Translations under genes and position numbers: made by a program | NCBI GenBank assembly: GCA_035771175.1 | Contig: CM069598.1 | Span: 4,385,931-4,449,930, forward strand | DNA from: Paratinospora sagittata | Taxonomy: Eukaryota; Streptophyta; Magnoliopsida; Ranunculales; Menispermaceae | Direction: 5' to 3' | Length of the DNA: 64,000 nt | Shown: piece by piece, positions 11,793 through 21,900 of the stretch | How positions within the stretch are numbered: position 1 is the first letter of the stretch | How the letters are laid out: each line of letters opens with the position of its first letter | The notes under the pieces: model-generated | The model's input: only the letters and a program-made list of their open reading frames with translations | What the model was told of the DNA's origin: nothing | The model's database searches: none

Positions 11793-12901
11793 ATGTCTCC
11801 CTTCCATGGCAAATGGGTCAAGGTTTGATCTTAATAAGCTTAAATTCTAGCTCTCTAAAGGAAGTTTTACAGGTTTTCATGAAAGCGCATCTTTATTTTT
11901 TCTTATATTTTTAATATATATATATATATATGTATTTTTTGTTTTGGTTTCAGCTTGAGCAGAAAGGTGGTGGCCCAGGTGCGAGAAGCTCGCACGCCAT
12001 AACCGTGGTCGGACAAAAGGCGTACGTCTTCGGCGGCGAGTTCAAGCCACGTGTCCCCGTCGACAACAAGCTCCACGTGTTCGACCTCCAGACCCGCACG
12101 TGGTCCGTAGCTGAAGCCACCGGCGACGTGCCTCCGCCTCGCGTCGGCGTCACTATGGCTTCAGTTGGCGACACCATCTACGTGTTCGGCGGCAGAGACA
12201 GCTCCCACAATGAGCTCAACGAGCTCTACTCTTTCGACACGCCTACTAACACGTGGACCCTCATCTCATCCTGCGACACCGGCCCAGATCGGCGGAGCTA
12301 CCATTCCATGGTCGCCGACGACCGCCGCGTGTTCGTCTTTGGCGGGTGCGGCATCGCCGGCCGGTTAAACGATCTCTGGGCCTTCGACGTTGAGAATCAT
12401 CGATGGGTGATGTTCGCGTCTCCGGGCGCCACGTGTCTGGCTAGAGGTGGGCCCGGGTTGGTTGTCTCCGGAGGAAAAGTTTGGGTGTTGTACGGGTTCT
12501 CTGGGGAAGAGCTGGATGACGTACATTGTTTTGACCCGGTCAATGAAAAGTGGGCCGAGGTGGAGTCAACGGGTGAGAAGCCATCTGCGAGGAGTGTGTT
12601 TTCAACGGTCGTGACTGGACGACACGTAGTGATGTACGGTGGGGAAGTGGACCCCAGTGATCAGGGGCATATGGGTGCCGGGAAATTCTCCGGCGAGGTT
12701 TATGTGTTGGATACTGACACTGGGGATTGGCGGCGATGTGAAGATAGGTCGTCGGATTCCGGTGAGCACCCGGGGCCACGTGGCTGGTGCGCTTACGCGG
12801 CCGGACGGCTGGACGGGAAAGATGGGTTGGTGGTGTACGGTGGGAACTCGCCGAGTAACGATAGACTCGGCGATATTTTCTTTCTCGCGCTTTCACGCTG
12901 A
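11793..12901 (+). CDS. Kelch-repeat protein, At3g07720/nitrile-specifier-like
   Basis: Two exons, 11793-11822 and 11954-12901, give 325 aa. The 10-residue first exon (MSPFHGKWVK) matches the start I remember for Arabidopsis At3g07720 and joins LEQKGG in frame, so the longer single-exon reading from 11930 is wrong. About five kelch blades follow, with the repeated pattern Y-V-FGG, a DxxT/N-x-W turn and a PxxR entry (FGGEF, FGGRDS, FGGCG, YGGEV, YGGNS). The family is a soluble beta-propeller. In Brassicales, close relatives became nitrile-, epithio- and thiocyanate-specifier proteins of glucosinolate breakdown; outside that order the role is not known. E241 and H249 are spaced as in the specifier-protein metal site, but position +4 is Ser rather than Asp, arguing against true specifier activity. 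The coding exon is markedly GC-rich against AT-rich flanks. Confidence 0.9.
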
Positions 12902-13834
12902 TTAATGATTGATGAAATCGAATGGTTGTTATGATCTCTCGTGTGCATTGTATGGAAAGTGTGTTAAGTAATCAGTAATCTGGATCTTTCACTGTTTTGA
13001 CCTTTTTTATTTGTGTATATTAGTGTGTTTTAGGTTCAATGCTCAAATCTAATTAAATCACGTGTTTGAATTTGGTTAAGGTAATTTAATTTAATTTAAT
13101 TTAATTTGAAATTAACAAACTGAACCAAAATGAATTCAAACATAATCCATATAGTTTGGCTTTTTCGAAATTTTAAAAATAATGTGCCTAACAATCTTAA
13201 GTTGTGTGTTTGATTTGTGATCTAAACATAAAAATACAATTTTAAAAAAAATCTTAAAAAATAATATTTTATCATTTTCTAAACATAACTTATTTTCTTA
13301 ATAAAAAAAGTAAAAAAATTGTTTTTAAAATCTTTGAATCAAACACAAACTAAACGGTACCTTAAACATTAAAAAATAAAATATTGACACTTTTACTTTT
13401 GAAATGATTTAATTTGATTTAGATGGATATTTAAATTCTTCAAACCTAACTGAAATAAAAAATATTAAAAATTAAACCAAAGCATTGTTTCGGTACAGTT
13501 AAGAGATTTGAATCATCTCATTAACCACCTGCACACCAAGAATTTAAAAAAAATAAAAAAACAAATAGGCAATATATATTAATGTTCACTGAATCACAAC
13601 CGTTGAAATCCTTTATATTCTATAAAATAAAATAAAAACCTAACAAAAAGAAAGAGGAAAAAAATCCAACACATTCTGACACGTGGTCACTACCATGATA
13701 AATAAAAATAAATACAAGCTGCAAACCCATGAAAAAAGGCATCACTTATTTCACAAAATTCCAAAAAACAAAAAAAAAGCAAAACAAAAAAGAAAAAAAG
13801 AAATTTTCACAAAACAAAGAAGAACAGAAAAACC
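12902..13834. other. Convergent intergenic region, kelch gene to FLA gene
   Basis: The two genes end towards each other across 0.93 kb of AT-rich DNA. The region should hold both 3' UTRs. The only structure seen is a short inverted-repeat element at 13198-13365. Confidence 0.6.
13198..13365. mobile_element. Possible small MITE
   Basis: The left end TAAGTTGTGTGTTTGATTT and the reverse complement of the right end, containing TAGTTTGTGTTTGATTC, are similar, so the 168-bp stretch can fold back. It has no coding capacity and the target-site duplication is unclear. Confidence 0.4.
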
Positions 13835-15073
13835 CTAATTCAACAACATCCATGTTCCCAGCCACACACCCAAAACCATCGAAACCAGTTTTCCACCGTA
13901 AGATCTTCTCACGCTCCCGCTATCATCAGCCTTCTGATCCGCCGGTTCACCATCTGGCGCAAACGGCTCCGGCGCAGGTGGGGACGAGAACTTCTCTGCC
14001 TTAGGTGACTCAGCATCAGCCTCCGGTGCCGGCGCTGGTGCCGGCGACGGTGTCGGTGCCAACGCCTTCTTGAACAACTCCTTAGGCATAAGCACCTTAT
14101 CAATGGAGAAAATCGCCAACGGCTGCTCGTCGATCAGAGTCCCCGTGATCTTCGCCGTCACGATTTTCGTCCTCAGAGTCACAACCTCTCCGTCATTTTG
14201 CACCGTGAAATCGTACTTACTAGCTCCGTCGGTCGCCAAAGTGTTCATCAATCCGTTGCTCGACTTCAACATCGCGATGGATTCGTAAACAGGAGTTGCA
14301 TGGTACAAAAGCAATGAAGCTTTCCCTTCCGCCGTCAAATTCTTGTACTTGGGCATGAAATCCTTGAAAACGCCGTCAGTTGGACAAAAGATCGTTAATC
14401 CTCCAACGGCGCCCTGCTGGTAAGTAGTAATCGCTCCGGACTCGATCAACAGATCAGAGAACACTTTGCAGCCTTTCTTCGACATCACTGCCGTTAGATT
14501 AACCTCGTTCGGCGCCGGAGTTGGAGCTTCAGCTTCCGGCGACGGAAGGATCTTGCTGATCTGAATAACAGAAATGTTGTACGGGATCTCCTTCACGGAC
14601 TTCACGTAAGTAGAACCGAGAGTTCCGTCGTTGTCTTCAGGACCGAAAGAAACCTTACCGCCTTTCTGATCCGTAATGTTGACGAATCCGGTGGAGCCAG
14701 GAGCGTTTCCGGTGGCTTGGAACATAGTAGCTGCTAAAGCGGTTCCATTAGTGATCTGGTGGAGCTTCTTGGCGCCGAAGTAGTCGAGGAGTATGTGCAG
14801 AGCGAGGACCTTCTTGATGGAGTAGATTGAGAGGTGCTTGGCAATGAGATCTCCCATTGCGGCGTTGTCGACTGCACATACGGTGAGGGTTTCCTTTCGG
14901 TTTATCTCGTCGGCGAGATGAGTCACGGATAAGTAGTGATTGAAAGTGGAGAATTCCGGATGCTCAGCTAAGATCCGAGTGATGTTGTGCGCGTCGGCGC
15001 CGGAGCATAGCATCAGGAAGAAAAAGCTTATCGAGAGTAGACCGGCGGCGGCGAACTCCCGGCAGAGCTGCAT
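13835..15073 (-). CDS. FLA2: Fasciclin-like arabinogalactan protein, FLA2-like
   Basis: Single-exon gene of 412 aa, similar in length to Arabidopsis FLA1/FLA2 (about 400-425 aa). Residues 1-28 form a signal peptide ending at ...GADA before HNITRIL. Two FAS1 domains occupy roughly residues 35-175 and 195-340. The first carries a His-rich HILLDYFG...LHQIT segment and the second a LLYHATPVYES segment. Six N-x-T/S glycosylation sites are visible. Pro/Ala-rich stretches (PEAEAPTPAP and APTPSPAPAPAPEA) are typical targets for hydroxyproline-linked arabinogalactan. The C-terminus ends in a hydrophobic tail (VSMVLGVWLG) after small polar residues, a GPI-anchor signal. The protein should reach the outer plasma membrane and cell wall. 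The family acts in cell adhesion and wall deposition. The promoter side, above 15100, includes a CCAAT motif near 15208. Confidence 0.93.
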   Translation of the reverse strand: MQLCREFAAAGLLSISFFFLMLCSGADAHNITRILAEHPEFSTFNHYLSVTHLADEINRKETLTVCAVDNAAMGDLIAKHLSIYSIKKVLALHILLDYFGAKKLHQITNGTALAATMFQATGNAPGSTGFVNITDQKGGKVSFGPEDNDGTLGSTYVKSVKEIPYNISVIQISKILPSPEAEAPTPAPNEVNLTAVMSKKGCKVFSDLLIESGAITTYQQGAVGGLTIFCPTDGVFKDFMPKYKNLTAEGKASLLLYHATPVYESIAMLKSSNGLMNTLATDGASKYDFTVQNDGEVVTLRTKIVTAKITGTLIDEQPLAIFSIDKVLMPKELFKKALAPTPSPAPAPAPEADAESPKAEKFSSPPAPEPFAPDGEPADQKADDSGSVRRSYGGKLVSMVLGVWLGTWMLLN

Positions 15074-17210
15074 TGTTGTTTCGAAGATGAGAGTCGCCGG
15101 AAAGAGAGAAACAGAGTGTTTAGCAGCTGAACTGAGCAGAGAAGATCAGTGGAAAGAAGAAGAAAGAGAGCTGTTAAGTACAGAACAGATATGTAGTGAT
15201 TTAGCCAATAAGACCCCAGAGTTCGCCAAAATTACACCAATAGCCACTGCGTTTCGTGTCGGCTATAACCAAACGGCAGGCTAACGACCGTCTGTCTGCA
15301 ACGTTTCGAAGTTACAGAAATACCCCTTGCCAGAAGTTTTGACCGTAATGATGGTCTACTTTAGAAGAGATGCTGTTATTATTATGGCAATTTTGTGAAA
15401 TTTAGGGGGCGAGTATTACATTAATAAAGGGTTTGGGATCACGTGATTGGGCATGAGAAAAAGACAAAAGCAGAGAATAGAAATATCGTTCCTGTTAGGC
15501 TTTCAGAGAGCAAGTTTTACAGTAAATCAGGTGTACGAAGTGGCCCCACGTGGCCTGCTTAATAGCCAATTGATTGATTGATCCAACGGTTCAAACAGAG
15601 CAAAAGAAAGGGTGCTAGACTGGAAAATGGGCTGGTGGACCCACACCATCTCAAGATGGGCCTTTTTACGAGATTATGATTAATTAAGCGAACGTGGGGG
15701 GAAGAGGGTGAGGGGTATTTTCGTAGATAAGGTGAAATACGAGGGTAGAGGTTTTGGAGGAGAGTTCACTGGGGTTAGTTGACCATGGTTAGAAGGGTGT
15801 TGGGTCCATCCAGCTCCGAGTAGCGGAGTCCAAACAAGGCCAGGCTGGTGTGGGACGATCTACGAGATGATGACACGTTGACAGCGATGATCTGGAGTGT
15901 ATTGCGTCACAGTTGCGTCCACCGACATTTGTGCTTGTCTTAGAGGATCTTGGTTGGAAGCACGAATATCAAAATAATATTTTTGAGGTATTTAGGATTC
16001 TTCTTGAATTAATTGTGATTATAATTATTAATTAATTAATTAAATCCTTAAGGTGGGTGTTAATCGTGTTATCTTCGTTATATTAGCTTGTTTTCATTTG
16101 CAGATTTTTATTCTATCTATATTAAATTTTGCTTATATTTACCCACAAGTAATTGCTTTGGATATCTATATTCAATAAAGGTAGTTCAATTAAAATAGAA
16201 GTACTGTGTAATATAATTAATGTGATTATTAAATGATAAAGATTTTTCTGTTTTCTTCATGTTATTACCGTTTCCATCAAATATATAGTTATAAAAAAAA
16301 TGTGGGAAAATTGAAAATACATAAAATTCTTATTTTCAGCAATTTTGGCATGTGCCATGCACTAACTTTGAGAAATTATTTGTATGAGGGAGGCTTGAAG
16401 TCATTGATAGATCAAACATGATTATTTTGTTAAATTGACTGCATTAATTGTAACTTTTACATATTAATCGTTGGATTAGAAAATTCAAAAGTGTAAGTAT
16501 GTATTTTATTTTATTCATCGTGGGAATGAAGCAATGCATAAGAGTATGACTTTTTTTTTTACGTCTTTTTCACTTTTTTTTTTTTTTTTTTTTAAGATCA
16601 AGAATATCAAAAGCATTAAGAATAAAGAAGGATCTAAGATTTCTTCTGGAGCAATTAATCAATCAACAAAAGCCTGTATATGGAGATTTCTTGTTTAACC
16701 CACTAAAGCATCTTGTCCTTTCATGATTTTTTTTTTCTGACTTGCAAAATATTATAAACTAAGTTAATGTCTGTAGATTTTATAAAAATCTTCACCAAAG
16801 CTCATTTATTACTTATGTTTTGTGCACAAGGTAGTATAATTAATATCAATGCGAGTGTTTACACGAAAAGCAAAGTCAGTGTTAATTGGGCTGTAGCTCA
16901 AATATCATTGCAAAGACCAATTTCCAAAGTTGGCATCTTCTTCTTGTTAGAAGTTTTATTTAACAATGCTTACCATTTTTTCTCGCTCCCACTTGTATTA
17001 GAAGGGGAAATTTTTTTATTTATTTGTAAAGGCAGAAAATTGAATTCTTGACTTCAAGTGAAGGGGGTTCGAAAATTGAAAATTTTTTTATTTGTAAAAT
17101 AAATAACAAATATTGAAAACACAACTCAAAAGTATAAAAAAATATTATTGGAGAATTGTTTTAGGAAAATTTGTTGCATTTGTTTGAGATTATTGTTAGC
17201 AATTCTTTAA

Positions 17211-17452
17211 GGGCTCATTTGGTGAGCGGGATTAAATGAGATAAAACTTTTTTTAGTTCCAAGCTCATATTTTGCTGTCGACTAAGATGGGATAAAAAAT
17301 AATTTCATTCTCATTTTTATTCTATTGTAATGGATTTTGTATTTTTGTATTTTTTTATTTTTAATTATTTAATCCTATTTTATTTTATCTTATTCAATCT
17401 AATTTAATTCAATAAAAATAATTTTATCCTCTTCCACACACCAAACGAGCCT
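17211..17452 (+). mobile_element. Tourist-like (PIF/Harbinger) MITE, family M1
   Basis: 242 bp, noncoding. Terminal inverted repeats read GGGCTCATTTGGT at the left and AGGCTCGTTTGGT as the reverse complement of the right end. A 3-bp TAA target-site duplication lies at 17208-17210 and 17453-17455, the size expected of PIF/Harbinger MITEs. It is related in inverse orientation to 9508-9800. Confidence 0.8.
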
Positions 17453-17838
17453 TAAATGTATAAAATATATTTTTAATTATCATGAATTAAAGCATGAGCA
17501 CCGAACATAATGCAACACAGATAGTTGAAGTTCTGTACTAAAGGTGATTAAAGATGAAAGTCTCAAACTTAAAATTCGTGTTCACTTAAAAAAAGTCATT
17601 CAATATTTTTACAGTATTTGAACGTGAATTAGTCTTACCCGAAGGATGGGGAGACCGCATGAAAACCAAAAAAATAAAATAAAAATTAAAACATGAGCAT
17701 ATATGGTAGATTCACGTTTCTCTCTCCCAATCTTTTTTCTTCTTCTTTGTATAAATAATAAACGATAATAAACGAAGAATAACTTATTCTCTTTTTCTTA
17801 AAATGGCCTTGATAGAGTTTTTTTCTTATTTTTTTTAT

Positions 17839-17839
17839 A

Positions 17840-17878
<39 letters not shown>
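17839..17878. repeat. (ATT)n microsatellite
   Basis: About 13 uninterrupted trinucleotide units. Confidence 0.95.
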
Positions 17879-17879
<1 letters not shown>

Positions 17880-18928
17880 ACCTTGATAGCGTTAAAATAC
17901 CAAAGCAGATGCACTGTCGGTGAGATTAAATTGTGAAAAGACTGGTTGGCTTTATGGGAAGTGACGTTGAAATTGATAATGACATGCACTTGCAAAATCC
18001 TTATGTTCTTGTATTTAAGGTCTCGTTTGAAATGGGGGGGTTTCTCAAAATATTCAATGAACATGTTAATCAATCAATGTCACTTTTCATATTAATTTAT
18101 AAGAAATAGATGTATTTGGCACTTCAAATATATTTAATTGGATGGAAAATCCTAGGACTTTTTCTTAATAGAAAATGGGTCATATCAAATGTTGCATTTT
18201 CTATGTAAAGGTTCTATTTCCCTTTAATTAAAGCATGTTCTTCTTCAACCTTCTTCTTCTTTTCTTTTCTCTTTTTATGCTTCTTTCCTTTGTTTTTTTG
18301 TTTCCTCTCTAAACATGATTATCCACTAATAACTCATTTTAATTAGGTTTGGAGATTAAGTTTAAACCAAATAGAAGGTAATTGATATTATAAATTAAAT
18401 CAAATTAGTTTATATACTATATAGAATCAAAGTAAATAAATTAGACTTAGTTTGATTTAGGTAAATTGGTTCGAGTTTTATTACTTTATCAATTAAGAAT
18501 TTCATTTGTTTTTTCAATCTCAAAATGTAATTTCTTTTATTTTGTTCCCACTGCTGTTATTGTTGTTGTTGTTGCTATTATTATTATTTCTATTTTAAAT
18601 AGTAATAATTTTTTTGAAATCCGTGAGACAAAATAAAGAGAGGGACCTCACGTGGTTGGCCACCCAAGAACAAGCAAAGCAAAAGGCTGTATATAAATAA
18701 TAAATAATTAATAAAAATCAAATATTTTTCTTTATATTTCATGTCTTCCCCTTCCTTTTTCTTTCTTCATCTGATGCATACACTCAGAAAGAAAATATTG
18801 ACCCATCTATAAATATGTGAAATATTTTTGCATAAAACTTCATAATGATCATATTGATTAAACAATCAGGACAATAATATATTATTACTCATGAAATAAC
18901 TTGAAAGAATGGGTTACACATGTGGGTC

Positions 18929-21900
18929 TTAAAGATCTGAGTTCATTCTTCTTACAAAGGGGACAAAGTTGTTCCAGTTCTCAACCCTGAAAATCTTATC
19001 ATTCATTCTGAAATAAGTAAATGATCTTACAGCTTCCCCCTGATAGCAGTTAGCAATTATTTGCCAGAGTCCGTCCTGCAAGAACAATAAACAATGACAA
19101 TCTTTAATAATAAGAAGAGAAGAAATACGAATTAAAATGGTTTTACGGGATTCAGCTAATTGTCTTGGCAGACGGGTATTGTAGAGAAATAGGAATTAGC
19201 GTTATCAAATGATTTAGTAGTTATTTCTTGCATGGAATGAAACTATTATAGCAGAAGAGCTCAATCAAAATTAAGAAACAAGGTATACAGCTTTCACTAC
19301 TATATACTGCTGAAAGAAGAATTTATGGTCATCTATGCAAGGAAGATATTAAATGAAGCTGAAAAACCAGGAAGAAAATATATTAACATACCTTATCAAA
19401 TCTTTCATTTGCATTTCTTCCAGTCAACTGTATAATTCTTTTATTTGAAACTGTCCTTATCTGAGAAGGAAACGGTGGGGAAAAGTAGAAGATAAATATG
19501 AGAAAGAAAAACATGCCAAAGATCCATGGAACATCAAATCAAATGCTTCAACTAAACAAAGCCGTTTTAATTCCTTGAGTGATGGCTACCTTATGTTTAG
19601 ATTACGGCATGTCACCACATGGGATGGACCACAAAAACCTATAACCATTTTTCGTACTGAAGGCTATCAAGATTTTCATTTTTTGCCTATAGGTCCTATA
19701 CCATACCATATCAGCATTTAACTTAAGGCAATATGTAGGACAGATTTTAAACCTAGTAACAGCTAATGACGTGCAAAAGGTAGAGAAGAACTAAAATAGT
19801 GTAGATAGAGAGAATTAAGAAAGATATAACTATTTGTAATATACATGCAATTTAGCTCTTGATAGAGCGAATTGGAAGCAGTTTCTTTATAAAGCCTAAA
19901 TGGCGTAGTTGGGAAAAGGCTTTGTTAAGTTGAGTTCTTTTTTTTTTTTTTTAGAAGTTGAGTTAATGAAGTAGAAGAGATCACTAACGGACAAATAAGT
20001 ACAAACATTGAGCATTATGATGGTCAACTTCCTTGAATGACCCATTCAGTGGTTAGTCAGACTCTAAGAGTTCCCTGGATTGATCTATCCACAGACAGAG
20101 AGGGGAACCAAAAACTTAAACAAAACAGATTGCATATATCAATCCTCTAACACACATACTGGGTGGAAACAACAGTGATACATCAAGAAGTTTCAGTAAG
20201 TGAGCAACTAAAATATCAAAGATCAACCACTACAACAAGCATGGAAGTTTGAAGTTTCCAAAAACCTTACCTGTTGGAGTAGACCCTCGGGACTGCAGCG
20301 GTAGTTAGATGGAGTTTCACTGTCAAGCATTTCTAAGCAACTGCATACAAAAAGTTCAAAAAAAATGAGCAAGCTCATTTGTACAAAGGTTGGGGATCAA
20401 GAACAATTATCTTCAAGGAGCAAACAACTTCAGCAATAGATCTTTATCCCAACTATTTTGGCTTATATTCATGTTTAATTGCTCCAAGTGGGATTACATG
20501 CTGATTGTACATAAGAAACAGACCTTAGTTATTGATACCAAAGCAACATAGCCAAAACTATCTTATAAAAAAAAAGGTGAAATTTATAAAAGCTATGGAT
20601 GAGAACTTACGAGACATGCAAAGCAGCTCCATGGCGAGACAACACTGAAGCCAGAGGATCGTATCCATCCCTCATAGCTGTGTTATAGTAACCTGCTGTA
20701 AGTTCAGCAGGGTGTGACACTGTCTGGTACCACCAGTATACTCCACCAATTTTGGCTACTAATAAAACAGAACCAGAAACATTATCTTGATATTTCTTCA
20801 ACATATTTGCAGCCTTTGCAAGAATAGCATCCGCATGATGGATCAGCTTCCCACTGTACCATTCCTATAAGAAAATAAAAATGAGTACGATGATTTTTTT
20901 CTGCTTCAAATATACATCTTTGTTAACACACCCTCCAGTGAATTGATCTTCAGGAATATGAAATAGATATTTTATTTTCTTTGATGGGTAAAAGATGCAT
21001 TCCCTTTAGATGGATAAATTCAACTATCTTCCTCATCAATTATCAATATGAAAAATCTGTCCCTTAGATAAGAGAAAGAGGAATGCTACTTGACCAAACA
21101 GCAAGGAGCAGACTTCAAGGCCACTCTAACGAATATTATAAATTAGTGCATTAATCCCGGAAGTAAACTAAAGACGACACTATGGGCACTCAATTTAGTT
21201 GGTTCAGAATGGGGGCTGACCAACTCTGGCTGAATATTAAATTCCCCAAGGTTGAATAAATAGATTAAAGCCCAAATTATGACCATTTGGCTAGAGTTAG
21301 CCCGTCCAAATTTCTGCCTCAGAGATGGATGCAAGATCAAGAATTCTTGAAGTTCTAGGTGTCAAGCTTCATAATGCAATACCCTCTATGACCTATTTTT
21401 CCCCTTCTTCTTTATTTTCCTTTATTCAATGTAATCTGATCCAATGAACAGAATTAAAATGTGAAAATTAACATCTAGAGTTTTACCCATACAGATTAAA
21501 TAAAGTGATCTCATAAAAATACATACAAGAAAAAAGCGGCCATAATCAGAAAGAAAGCTTTCCCGTCCCTCTTCAAAGAAAGGAACACCTGATGGTGAAC
21601 TGTTGTAACCACCTGCATTCTGCGGACCCTTATCTCCCCACTTAGGTTTTCCTTCCTGGCACGCAGCCCTTTTTAGGTCTTCCATCCTGATAAGAACGAG
21701 AGGCTAATCAGAAAATGAAGAATCAATAAGCATTAATAATCACACAAAAATGACTTACATGTACTTATCATAACACTGGAATTCACCAATCCCAGGGAAC
21801 CTCCATCTACCATCATTTGAAGGATGAGCAGGATATCTGCAGCTATATTCTATAAGAACATTTTGCAAAGATTTCAAACTATTGACAATGAGTAAGTTGA

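Larger units (their letters stand above)
15074..18928. other. Gene-free interval between FLA2-like and BAM4-like genes
   Basis: The proximal 200 bp should hold the FLA promoter and 5' UTR. The rest is AT-rich with poly(T) near 16568, a MITE at 17211-17452 and an (ATT)n tract at 17839-17878. Small ORFs at 16233, 16767 and 17798 look like chance frames. Confidence 0.55.

Noticed and set aside
12540..12896. 118-aa ORF antisense to the kelch gene
   Set aside because: It is a shadow of the GC-rich kelch exon and has no independent features.
13729..14004. 91-aa plus-strand ORF at the FLA 3' end
   Set aside because: Antisense to the Pro-rich coding tail and A-rich flank; composition only.
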